From positions 1 through 12,829 of the forward strand of contig DUTE01000352.1 of the NCBI GenBank assembly GCA_012842235.1: a stretch of 12,829 bases of DNA, written 5' to 3'. Both the position numbers and the translations under genes were made by a program. The notes under the pieces are model-generated. The model saw only the letters and a list, made by a program, of their open reading frames with translations, was not told the origin of the DNA and searched no databases. Positions within the stretch are counted from its first letter, which is position 1; the number at the start of each line of letters is the position of its first letter. The stretch comes from Bacillota bacterium (GTDB lineage Bacteria; Bacillota; DTU065). Positions 7,088-12,829 of the stretch are shown here, in pieces.

Positions 7088-8329
7088 ATGTATAGCAAAT
7101 TAGGAATAAGTGATGGACTATTACATGAAGTAGAGAGTGCAGAAAAAGAGTTAGAGGCAAAGTTTAAGGAGTTAGAGTCTGTCTGTGAATATTGGAGTGT
7201 GCGTATTCTAGATGCTTTTAGAGGGGCACATGTAGCCGAATATAGTTTCTTTTCAAGTTGCGGATATGGTTATAACGATGAGGGTAGAAGTGCGGTAGAA
7301 GAGGTATATAGTAAAGTGTTTGGCACCGAAAGTGCACTAGTTCGCCCTCAGATAGTATCAGGCACACACGCTATAACATTAGGCTTAAAAGGTGTATTAA
7401 GGCCAGGTGATAGGGTTGTTTTAGCTACAGGCCTTCCTTACGATACTATGCAGACAGTAATGGGCCTAAGTGGTGATTCTTTCTCTAGTTTAAAAAAATA
7501 TCAGATTCATATCGATGTTTTAGACTTAAAAGAAGAGAAAATTGATCTTGAAGGTCTCAAAGACAAGCTTAAACAAGAGACAAAGATGGTATATTTTCAG
7601 CGTTCAAGAGGCTATAGTGATAGACCCTCATTTAGGGTAGAAGAATTAAAGAGTGCCATAGAGTTAGTGCATAAATATAGTGATGCGGTATGTTATGTAG
7701 ACAACTGTTACGGTGAATTTGTCGAAAAAGAAGAACCTACTTTTATGGGGGCAGATCTAATTGCTGGATCCTTAATTAAGAATCCAGGAGGAGGTCTTGC
7801 TCAAGCAGGGGGATATCTTGCAGGTAGAGCAGATCTTGTGGAACTTTCTGCAGAGGCGTTGACAGCCCCAGGTCTTGGTTCAGAGTTAGGTGCAACATTC
7901 AATCAAACAAAATTGGTTTTGCAAGGACTATACCAGGCTCCTATTATGGTTTTGCAAGCTATGAAGTCTGCCCTACTATTTGCTTATGTCTTGCAAAAAA
8001 GAGGTTATTGGGTTTCACCTGATCCTTTTGAAAAAAGAACAGACACAGTTCAACTAATTGGTTTTAATAATAAAGAGGAGATGATTAGTTTTTGCCAAGC
8101 TATTCAACATTGTTCACCGGTTGATAGTTTTGTTACTCCTGTGCCTGGTCCTATGCCTGGGTATGAAGTAGATGTAATAATGGCCGCAGGTACTTTTGTT
8201 CAAGGAGCAACCTCAGAATTAAGCGCAGATGCACCTCTAAGAGAGCCTTATCGAGCGTATTTGCAAGGATCATTGAATTATTTCCAGTCTAAACTAGCTT
8301 TACTTGAATTTTTACGGAAAATTGCTTGA
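7088..8329 (+). CDS. ynbB: YnbB-family PLP enzyme ('methionine gamma-lyase family protein')
   Basis: This 413-residue, full-length, fold-type I PLP enzyme belongs to the Met_gamma_lyase family, formerly annotated as aluminium resistance protein. It shows GYGYNDEGR, ALVRPQIVSGTHAI, LRPGD, GLPYDTM, YFQRSRGYS, the cofactor Asp D205 in VDNCYGEF, the likely Schiff-base lysine K231 in SLIKNPGGG, SAEALTAPGLGSE, SPVDSFVTPVPGPMPGY and MAAGTFVQGATSELSAD. By homology it should cleave or eliminate on a sulfur amino acid, but I know of no firmly established reaction or physiological role, so the name is provisional. AGGAGG at 7070-7075 lies 12 bases before the ATG at 7088, which is longer than usual, and no closer in-frame start exists. 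In B. subtilis ynbB also follows spoVK, but hflX, which separates them there, is missing here. Confidence 0.88.
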   Translation: MYSKLGISDGLLHEVESAEKELEAKFKELESVCEYWSVRILDAFRGAHVAEYSFFSSCGYGYNDEGRSAVEEVYSKVFGTESALVRPQIVSGTHAITLGLKGVLRPGDRVVLATGLPYDTMQTVMGLSGDSFSSLKKYQIHIDVLDLKEEKIDLEGLKDKLKQETKMVYFQRSRGYSDRPSFRVEELKSAIELVHKYSDAVCYVDNCYGEFVEKEEPTFMGADLIAGSLIKNPGGGLAQAGGYLAGRADLVELSAEALTAPGLGSELGATFNQTKLVLQGLYQAPIMVLQAMKSALLFAYVLQKRGYWVSPDPFEKRTDTVQLIGFNNKEEMISFCQAIQHCSPVDSFVTPVPGPMPGYEVDVIMAAGTFVQGATSELSADAPLREPYRAYLQGSLNYFQSKLALLEFLRKIA

Positions 8330-8355
8330 CTTGTCAGTATAAACCTGCGTATAAT
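8326..8355 (+). promoter_or_regulatory. Strong sigma-A promoter for speD
   Basis: TTGACT (8326-8331) and a perfect TATAAT (8350-8355) are separated by 18 bp. The -35 box overlaps the ynbB stop codon (TGA, 8327-8329). This predicts a transcript starting near 8362 with a leader of about 65 nt before speD. Confidence 0.78.
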
Positions 8356-8377
8356 GGATTCAGTCAAAATAGACGGG

Positions 8378-8406
8378 TCTCTGAGTAATAAAAATTCTCG
8401 GAGAAT
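8378..8406 (+). promoter_or_regulatory. speD leader: two overlapping inverted repeats
   Basis: TCTCTGAG (8378-8385) can pair with CTCGGAGA (8397-8404), with one G-U, around an 11-nt A/T loop. ATTCTC (8394-8399) and GAGAAT (8401-8406) form a perfect palindrome with a 1-nt centre. The two share bases, so as RNA they exclude each other. As DNA the palindrome could be an operator. It sits just before the ribosome binding site AAGGAGG (8412-8418). No known riboswitch class is recognised, and the regulatory role is inferred. Confidence 0.4.
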
Positions 8407-8426
8407 ACAACAAGGAGGGAGATAAA

Positions 8427-8816
8427 TTGACCCAGGCTTTGGGTAGACACATCCTTTGTGAAGCATACGGATGTGACAGAGAGGTTTTGAATGATGTTCG
8501 CCAGGTGGAAAAGATCATGGTGGCTGCTGCTTTGGCAGCTGGTGCAGAAGTCCGAGAAGTAGCCTTTCATCATTTTAGCCCACAAGGCGTAAGTGGCGTT
8601 GTGGTCATCTCCGAATCGCATCTGGCGATTCATACATGGCCTGAGCTTGGTTACGCGGCAATTGATGTATTTACTTGTGGTGAGTCTGTCGATCCCTGGG
8701 TAGCATGCGACTATCTCTTAGAGAAATTCGGTGCTCAAAATGTACAATCCTCAGAAGTACAGCGCGGATTGCTTCCGCCTGATCTTTTGAAAATACAAGA
8801 GGAAAGGGTATCTTAG
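8427..8816 (+). CDS. speD: S-adenosylmethionine decarboxylase proenzyme SpeD
   Basis: This 129-residue bacterial class 1B SAM decarboxylase makes decarboxylated SAM, the aminopropyl donor for spermidine. The N-terminus [16 protein letters not shown] is typical. The proenzyme cleaves itself between E63 and S64 in [12 protein letters not shown], and S64 becomes the pyruvoyl cofactor. H69 (processing) and C84 in DVFTCGE (catalysis) are present, matching S63, H68 and C83 of Thermotoga maritima SpeD. The start is TTG at 8427, eight bases after AAGGAGG, and no ATG fits. speE is not adjacent, so the aminopropyltransferase must be elsewhere. The gene has its own promoter and terminator and is probably monocistronic. 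By eye its codons are richer in G+C than those of its neighbours. Confidence 0.96.
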   Translation: MTQALGRHILCEAYGCDREVLNDVRQVEKIMVAAALAAGAEVREVAFHHFSPQGVSGVVVISESHLAIHTWPELGYAAIDVFTCGESVDPWVACDYLLEKFGAQNVQSSEVQRGLLPPDLLKIQEERVS

Positions 8817-8834
8817 TTATGTTACCTCACAGAT

Positions 8835-8886
8835 AGCCTATTCCCGTTTCGCAGAATGATGGTTGCGGACGGGATAGGCTTTTTTT
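8835..8886 (+). terminator. Rho-independent terminator after speD
   Basis: The left arm 8835-8853 (AGCCTATTCCCGTTTCGCA) and right arm 8864-8880 (TGCGGACGGGATAGGCT) form a long GC-rich stem with a bulged T and a G-U pair. A 10-nt loop closes it, and seven T's follow (8880-8886). This is a textbook terminator 18 bp after the speD stop. Confidence 0.93.
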
Positions 8887-8991
8887 ATAATTATTTTAAA
8901 GAAATCATCAATATTGCAGGCAATAGAGGATTTTAAGAGAATAGATATTAAGGATGGACAAAGAAGATGGGGCGTTTTTAGGGGGATAGGC

Positions 8992-10065
8992 ATGAGAGAT
9001 TCACTACAACTTTTAGAGGATCTAAGTAATGCTCCTGGAGTTTCAGGTTTTGAGAGAGATATCCAGGACATTCTTAGAGAAGAATTAACGAAATTAAACA
9101 CAGAGATTGTGACTGATAATCTTGGTTCAATTATTGCCAAAGATGGCGATAAAGGGCCAAAGATTCTCGTTGCCGGTCACATGGATGAAATTGGCTTTAT
9201 GGTGCGTCTTATTACCAAAGAGGGTTTTATTCGTTTTTCAGCACTCGGAGGCTGGTGGGCTCAAGTTCTTTTAAGCCAAAGAGTTGCTGTATATGGGAGA
9301 AAAGGACCTGTTATTGGTGTTATAGGATCGAAACCGCCCCATATCTTAAGTAAAGAAGAGCGGCAGAAACCAGTAGAAAAAAATGATATGTTTATTGATG
9401 TTGGTGCTTTTAGTGCAGAAGAAGTAGAAGAATTAGGTATTAGACCGGGAGATCCTATTGTTCCGGTAAGTCCGTTTACTTGCATGGGTAATGAAGATAT
9501 GTATATTGGTAAAGCTTTAGACAATCGTGTAGGTTGTGCAATTGCAGTGGAAACACTGAAATTGCAAAAAAACGAGGGACATCCTAACCAGCTTTATGTA
9601 GTAGGGACAGTTCAAGAAGAGGTTGGCCTAAGAGGAGCACAAACTGCAGGTACTCTTGTTGATCCAGACATAGCTTTAGCTTTTGAAGTTGCTATAGCAG
9701 GGGATACACCAGGTGTAGATGAGAATAAAGCTCAAGCTAAACTAGGTAAAGGCCCTGTTATCTTCATTCTTGATCGTTCCTTAATACCTAACCTAAAACT
9801 GAGAGACTTGGCTTTTGAAACAGCAGAGGAATTAGACATTAATTACCAGGTTGATATAATGGAAGGTGGAAGTACTGATGCTGGAAAGCTCAGTTTGGTG
9901 CACCGTGGAGTACCTTCACTTTGTATTGGTGTGCCGGTAAGGTATATTCATAGTCATACAGGTGTTGTCAATATCCAAGATTATTACAAGGCCATTGAAC
10001 TCACCTCTGCTATCGTATCAAAGTTAGATGCAGAGACTGTGGCCTCAATTAAAAAAGTCTGGTAA
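8992..10065 (+). CDS. M42 family metallopeptidase (glutamyl/deblocking aminopeptidase, FrvX/YsdC-like)
   Basis: This is a cytosolic M42 aminopeptidase of 357 residues. Members are two-metal, usually dodecameric peptidases that trim short peptides. The motifs are H63 and D65 in AGHMDEIGF, the bridging D177 in ALDNRVG, E209-E210 in QEEVGLRGA, E232 in AFEVAIAGDTPG and H320 in RYIHSHTG. E232 occupies the ligand position that is Asp in archaeal TET peptidases. I start at the ATG at 8992, since MRDSLQLLEDLSNAPGVSGFE is the usual family N-terminus and AGGGGGA lies just upstream. A TTG at 8914 would add 26 residues with no good ribosome binding site. Substrate preference cannot be read from the sequence. 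Confidence 0.93.
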   Translation: MRDSLQLLEDLSNAPGVSGFERDIQDILREELTKLNTEIVTDNLGSIIAKDGDKGPKILVAGHMDEIGFMVRLITKEGFIRFSALGGWWAQVLLSQRVAVYGRKGPVIGVIGSKPPHILSKEERQKPVEKNDMFIDVGAFSAEEVEELGIRPGDPIVPVSPFTCMGNEDMYIGKALDNRVGCAIAVETLKLQKNEGHPNQLYVVGTVQEEVGLRGAQTAGTLVDPDIALAFEVAIAGDTPGVDENKAQAKLGKGPVIFILDRSLIPNLKLRDLAFETAEELDINYQVDIMEGGSTDAGKLSLVHRGVPSLCIGVPVRYIHSHTGVVNIQDYYKAIELTSAIVSKLDAETVASIKKVW

Positions 10066-10084
10066 ATCTAGAAATTAACTAGAT
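10066..10084 (+). repeat. Small palindrome between the M42 gene and sigH
   Basis: ATCTAG (10066-10071) and CTAGAT (10079-10084) are perfect inverted repeats around AAATTAA, starting at the first base after the M42 stop. There is no T-tract and the 6-bp stem is AT-rich, so a terminator is unlikely. It could be an operator for sigH or chance. The remaining roughly 100 bp before sigH show no convincing promoter. Confidence 0.3.
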
Positions 10085-10191
10085 AAAGTAGAGTCTGCAC
10101 AAAACTATTATCGTCTCAAAGTAGAATAATACCCCGCATCTTATGGAGAACAAGTTAAGTGGATTCCAGAAGGTTAAAAAGGGGTGTGGAG

Positions 10192-10833
10192 ATGGCAACC
10201 TTGCTGCAAGTAGCGAAAAAACGGGGGAAATGTCGCTACGAAGGCATGACCGACGAAGAAATAGTCGAACTGGCTCAAAGAGGGGATTGTGAAGCAGAGG
10301 AGTATCTTATTCGCAAGTATGAACGGATGGTTCAACTTTGGAGTAAACCATATTTTTTACAGGGTGCAGAAGATGATGATCTATTACAGGAAGGTAGGAT
10401 AGGTTTATTCAAAGCTATTAGAGATTTTAATCCTGGTTCTTCAAATTTTTGGTCTTTTGCTAAATTATGTATTACCCGAAACATTATTAGTGCGATAAAA
10501 GGAACTACACGACAAAAGCATATTCCTCTAAACTCTTATACTTCGCTTTACAAATCAGTTTATGATAGCGAAGGAGATCGTACATTAGTTGAAGTTATTA
10601 CTGATAATACAGTAGTTGATCCAGAGGCCTTAGTAATCGATAGAGAAAAACTGGAAATGACTCAAAGCTTTATTTCTATGTCTTTAAGTGAATTTGAGTA
10701 TAGAGTCTTTACACTTTATCTAAGTGGTTTGAGTTACAAAGAGATGGCTGATAAACTAGATACTCATACAAAATCCATTGATAATGCATTGTGCCGTGTA
10801 AAAAACAAGATTCAAAAAGAATTGATCTTGTAA
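10192..10833 (+). CDS. sigH: RNA polymerase sigma factor SigH (Spo0H-like)
   Basis: This is a 213-residue sigma-70 family factor of the SigH type, which in spore-formers drives transition-state and early sporulation genes. After EGMTDEEIVELAQRGD, region 2 reads GAEDDDLLQEGRIGLFKAIRDF with FAKLCITRNIISAIK. Next comes the SigH-typical TRQKHIPLNSYTSL, and region 4 contains LSGLSYKEMADKLDTHTKSIDNALCRVKNKI as a helix-turn-helix. The ATG at 10192 has AGGGG seven bases upstream. GTG at 10186 and GTG at 10159 are possible but less likely. In B. subtilis sigH lies near yacP and the secE/nusG region. Here it stands between a peptidase and mgtC. Its first ~90 bases look richer in G+C than the rest. A SigH paralogue cannot be excluded. 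Confidence 0.88.
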   Translation: MATLLQVAKKRGKCRYEGMTDEEIVELAQRGDCEAEEYLIRKYERMVQLWSKPYFLQGAEDDDLLQEGRIGLFKAIRDFNPGSSNFWSFAKLCITRNIISAIKGTTRQKHIPLNSYTSLYKSVYDSEGDRTLVEVITDNTVVDPEALVIDREKLEMTQSFISMSLSEFEYRVFTLYLSGLSYKEMADKLDTHTKSIDNALCRVKNKIQKELIL

Positions 10834-10858
10834 AGTGGGCCTTAATATAGGCCCACTT
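10833..10858 (+). other. Perfect 10-bp hairpin between sigH and mgtC
   Basis: AAGTGGGCCT (10833-10842) and AGGCCCACTT (10849-10858) pair perfectly around TAATAT, starting in the sigH stop codon. No T-tract follows; the next bases are CCATTCTC and then the mgtC AGGAGG at 10868. It may be a weak or factor-dependent terminator, an RNA-stabilising 3' end for sigH, or a leader element for mgtC. Confidence 0.6.
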
Positions 10859-10879
10859 CCATTCTCAGGAGGGTTTTAA

Positions 10880-11557
10880 GTGTACGGAATATCTTATGGT
10901 GAGGCAATTTTAAGACTATTTTTAGCTCTTCTTTTCTCAGGATTAATTGGGCTTGAAAGAGAAAGCAGTAGAAAATTTGCTGGCTTTAGAACTCATATTC
11001 TAGTTGGTATTGGTAGTGCTCTAATGATGATAATATCGGCCTATGGTTATGCAGATCCCACAGTTGTGCCCAGAGATCCTTTTCGCTTAGCGGCTCAAGT
11101 TGTAAGTGGTATTGGTTTTTTAGGAGCAGGGACGATTCTTCATCAAGGAACTAATGTAAGGGGTTTAACTACAGCTGCTAGCTTATGGGTTGTTGCTGCT
11201 ATTGGTTTGGCAACAGGTGCAGGTATGTATGTCCCAGCTGCTTTTGTTAGTGTGTTAGCGTTTGTTACCCTTACCTACATACAGAGACTAGAAAAAGCTT
11301 TTTTAAGAAAACTATATAGGTATCTAATAATAACCACAATAGATAAGCCAGGGCAGATAGGAAGCATTGCTACTATATTAGGAGAATACAAAGTCAATCT
11401 CTACAATGTAGAGGTGTTAAACCTCGAAGAAGAAGAGGTACCAGAGCGTTTAATTACCTTGAAATTGGAGGTTGATGTACCTAAGTATTTTAATGCTGCA
11501 GAGATGCTAAGAGCCTTGTCTAGCTTAGAAGGAGTAAAAAGTACCATCTTAGAATAA
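10880..11557 (+). CDS. MgtC/SapB family membrane protein with ACT-like C-terminal domain
   Basis: This is a 225-residue integral membrane protein. The N-terminal MgtC domain has about five helices (roughly 9-25, 39-56, 70-88, 97-113 and 116-134) and the family signatures LIGLERESS, GFRTHILVGIGSAL, VVSGIGFLGAGTI and VRGLTTAASLWVVAAIGLATG. The cytosolic tail (about 145-225) opens with YLIITTIDKPGQIGSIATIL and resembles an ACT small-molecule-binding domain. MgtC proteins are linked to low-magnesium growth and virulence in some pathogens, but the function in free-living Firmicutes is unclear. The start is GTG at 10880, six bases after AGGAGG. surE follows by 15 bp. Confidence 0.92.
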   Translation: MYGISYGEAILRLFLALLFSGLIGLERESSRKFAGFRTHILVGIGSALMMIISAYGYADPTVVPRDPFRLAAQVVSGIGFLGAGTILHQGTNVRGLTTAASLWVVAAIGLATGAGMYVPAAFVSVLAFVTLTYIQRLEKAFLRKLYRYLIITTIDKPGQIGSIATILGEYKVNLYNVEVLNLEEEEVPERLITLKLEVDVPKYFNAAEMLRALSSLEGVKSTILE

Positions 11558-11572
11558 AAGGGTGAAATATTA

Positions 11573-12310
11573 ATGGCTACTATACTTGTAACAAACGATG
11601 ATGGCATTTTTGCCGATGGTATCTGGGCTTTAGCAAAAGCTTTAGAAAAACTAGGAACAGTTTACATTGTTGCACCAGATAGAGAAAGAAGTGCTATAGG
11701 CCACGCAGTAACTATGACAAGACCACTAAGAATACGACGTTTTAAGGACAAAGCTTTTATGGTTGATGGCACACCTGCTGACTGTGTAAAGTTAGCTCTA
11801 CAGACTATCCTTCCAGAGCAACCTTGCCTAATTGCTTCAGGAATAAATAATGGACCTAATTTAGGTACAGACATATTTTATTCTGGTACCTTTTCTGGTG
11901 CTATGGAAGGGGCTTTATATGGTATCCCTTCACTGGCAGTTTCTTTAGTTGAAGGTTTTACAAAAGAAGCTTATCAGTCTGCAGCATCAGAGGCTCTTTG
12001 GGCTGCCTCACTTGTCCTTTCCAAAGGTCTTGAGCCAGAGACTGTATTTAATATTAATGTTCCCTATCCTAATAAAGGCCGAGCATTAACGACACTAGCA
12101 CCGAGGCTCTACAGTAAGGCTTTTGAAGAGAGAAAAGATCCTCACGGCAAGGAGTATTATTGGATGGCTGGTGAGGTAATTTATGGAGACTACCCAGATG
12201 ATGCTGATATAAGCGTAGTTTCAAAAAAACTTACCTCTATTACTCCGGTAAATTTCTCTTTAGATAGAATTAGTGATCCTTTTCCTTATAAACAATGGCC
12301 TTTAGATTAG
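11573..12310 (+). CDS. surE: 5'/3'-nucleotidase SurE
   Basis: This is a 245-residue SurE survival-protein phosphatase, a metal-dependent enzyme that removes 5' or 3' phosphates from nucleoside monophosphates. Metal ligands are visible as D9-D10 in VTNDDGI, S40 in DRERSAIGHAVT and N96 in SGINNGPNLGTD. GTPADCVKLAL and SGTFSGAMEG are also typical. The length is normal. The ATG at 11573 has GGGTGA seven bases upstream. It lies 15 bp after the MgtC-family gene, so the two are probably co-transcribed. The last 16 bp overlap the next gene. Confidence 0.96.
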   Translation: MATILVTNDDGIFADGIWALAKALEKLGTVYIVAPDRERSAIGHAVTMTRPLRIRRFKDKAFMVDGTPADCVKLALQTILPEQPCLIASGINNGPNLGTDIFYSGTFSGAMEGALYGIPSLAVSLVEGFTKEAYQSAASEALWAASLVLSKGLEPETVFNINVPYPNKGRALTTLAPRLYSKAFEERKDPHGKEYYWMAGEVIYGDYPDDADISVVSKKLTSITPVNFSLDRISDPFPYKQWPLD

Positions 12311-12570
12311 AAGATGCATATATTTTGGCAGGGGGTGGTTTTATCTATCTCCTGCTTATTTTCTTGCCACTTTTAACAATGTACACTGGTCTTTTAGCTT
12401 TGTCTCTCAATAACGACTGGATTTTTTCCTTATTTGAGATATTAGTCCAGATCTATTTACTTATTTTAAGCTTGGTAACACTTTTTCTACTGCATAGTTT
12501 GTTATTGCAAGGTCATCCTAGAGACTGCAGGAGGGTGATAGATTATGGACAATTTCTCAGAGAGGATTAG
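12295..12570 (+). CDS. Small two-helix membrane protein of unknown function
   Basis: This 91-residue protein has two hydrophobic segments, about 15-36 (GFIYLLLIFLPLLTMYTG) and 43-70 (centred on LVQIYLLILSLVTLFLL), then a basic-to-acidic tail. I do not recognise the family. The ATG at 12295 is inside the end of surE, in another frame, and lacks a Shine-Dalgarno sequence, so translation would depend on coupling to surE. A TTG at 12325 is the next in-frame option. The end overlaps the following gene by 26 bp. Two clean membrane helices in an open frame argue for a real gene, but the missing ribosome binding site lowers confidence. Confidence 0.6.
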   Translation: MAFRLEDAYILAGGGFIYLLLIFLPLLTMYTGLLALSLNNDWIFSLFEILVQIYLLILSLVTLFLLHSLLLQGHPRDCRRVIDYGQFLRED

Positions 12571-12733
12571 ACAACTAATTGCCGAAGGCAAGGCGGAATT
12601 TATCGGCAAAAGCGAACTCCAAAATGGTTCTAAAGCATATTACCGGGTGGAAGATGACGGCAGAATCTACTACATCTTTGGATTTATACAAAAAAATACT
12701 GAACCAAACTCTACTATTGAATTGCAGGATTAA
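12545..12733 (+). CDS. Small hypothetical protein (62 residues)
   Basis: This is a 62-residue soluble, polar protein of unknown family. An amphipathic N-terminal helix (SERIRQLIAEGKAEF) is followed by probable beta strands (SKAYYRVEDDGRIYYIFGFIQ). No cysteine, metal motif or membrane segment is present. It has the best ribosome binding site in the window, AGGAGGGTGAT (12529-12539), a near-perfect complement of the 16S 3' end, before the ATG at 12545. That supports a real, well-translated gene despite its size. It starts inside the end of the membrane-protein gene in another frame. Confidence 0.72.
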   Translation: MDNFSERIRQLIAEGKAEFIGKSELQNGSKAYYRVEDDGRIYYIFGFIQKNTEPNSTIELQD

Positions 12734-12818
12734 AGAGAAGTATTTAGAATAAGCTATTATAGGAACTGTTTCTAAAACTATTTCTCATAAAGAGCGGTAA
12801 ACTAGGCGGTGACAATTT

Positions 12819-12829
12819 ATGGAGAATAT
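12819..12829 (+). CDS. Start of a further gene (partial, unidentifiable)
   Basis: ATG at 12819 follows AGGCGGTGA (12804-12812), a one-mismatch match to the AGGAGGTGA ideal, at a good distance. Only the residues M-E-N and part of a fourth codon are visible, so nothing can be said about the product. The 85 bp before it contain no clear promoter or terminator. Confidence 0.5.

Noticed and set aside
8364..8633. Reverse-strand open frame of 89 codons over the speD start
   Set aside because: It overlaps the well-supported speD gene and its promoter and leader, and the translation looks like no protein. It is a shadow of the coding strand.
8914..8942. TTGCAG with a downstream GAGAAT as a promoter for the M42 gene
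   Set aside because: Both boxes are poor matches (about three and four positions), which is no better than chance in AT-rich DNA.
8914..8991. N-terminal extension of the M42 peptidase from TTG at 8914
   Set aside because: It has no good ribosome binding site, and the extra 26 residues do not resemble the family. ATG at 8992 gives the normal N-terminus.
8838..9140. Reverse-strand open frame of 100 codons
   Set aside because: It runs through the speD terminator hairpin and the start of the M42 gene, has no ribosome binding site and no recognisable motifs.
10095..10127. Possible sigma-A promoter for sigH with TAGAAT at 10122-10127
   Set aside because: No -35 hexamer is found at a workable distance; the closest candidate needs a 21-bp spacer and matches poorly.
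1..12829. Defence system, prophage, transposon or CRISPR content
   Set aside because: I looked for recombinases, transposases, nuclease-helicase pairs, toxin-antitoxin pairs and regularly spaced repeats and saw none. The genes are conserved housekeeping and sporulation genes, all co-directional.

Overview
The window is a compact, AT-rich stretch with every supported gene on the + strand. It reads as the chromosome of a spore-forming, low-GC Firmicute, most likely from the Clostridia. The evidence is the gene order miaB-mutS-mutL-miaA-spoVK-ynbB, the sporulation genes spoVK and sigH, Gram-positive GGAGG ribosome binding sites with some TTG and GTG starts, and a MutL of the endonuclease type. 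I cannot name the genus from the sequence.

Region 1 (1-6064) is a tRNA-modification and mismatch-repair cluster. It holds the C-terminal end of miaB (tRNA ms2i6A methylthiotransferase), a small unrecognised gene, mutS, mutL (2 nt after mutS) and miaA (tRNA dimethylallyltransferase). MiaA makes the i6A37 that MiaB then methylthiolates. MutS and MutL form the MutH-independent repair system. The cluster ends in a large two-tier hairpin terminator at 5995-6064. hfq, which commonly follows miaA, is not there.

Region 2 (6065-8886) holds a SpoVK-type AAA+ ATPase, a full-length YnbB-family PLP enzyme ('methionine gamma-lyase family protein') and speD (S-adenosylmethionine decarboxylase). ynbB and speD each have a plausible sigma-A promoter just upstream. 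The speD promoter overlaps the ynbB stop codon. speD ends in a strong Rho-independent terminator. hflX and glnRA, neighbours of spoVK/ynbB in Bacillus subtilis, are absent.

Region 3 (8887-12829) holds an M42 metalloaminopeptidase, a SigH-type sigma factor, an MgtC/SapB-family membrane protein with an ACT-like tail, the SurE nucleotidase, and two short overlapping genes (a two-helix membrane protein and a 62-residue protein) that look translationally coupled to surE. A new gene begins in the last 11 bases.

No intergenic gap reaches 300 bp. I see no tRNA or rRNA gene, transposon, CRISPR array or phage element. Most of the window is conserved housekeeping DNA and I do not see a convincing undescribed multi-gene system. 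The points most worth checking are the lost hfq, the small gene between miaB and mutS, the ynbB-speD junction with its leader palindromes, the unusual location of sigH, and the overlapping gene trio at the 3' end.
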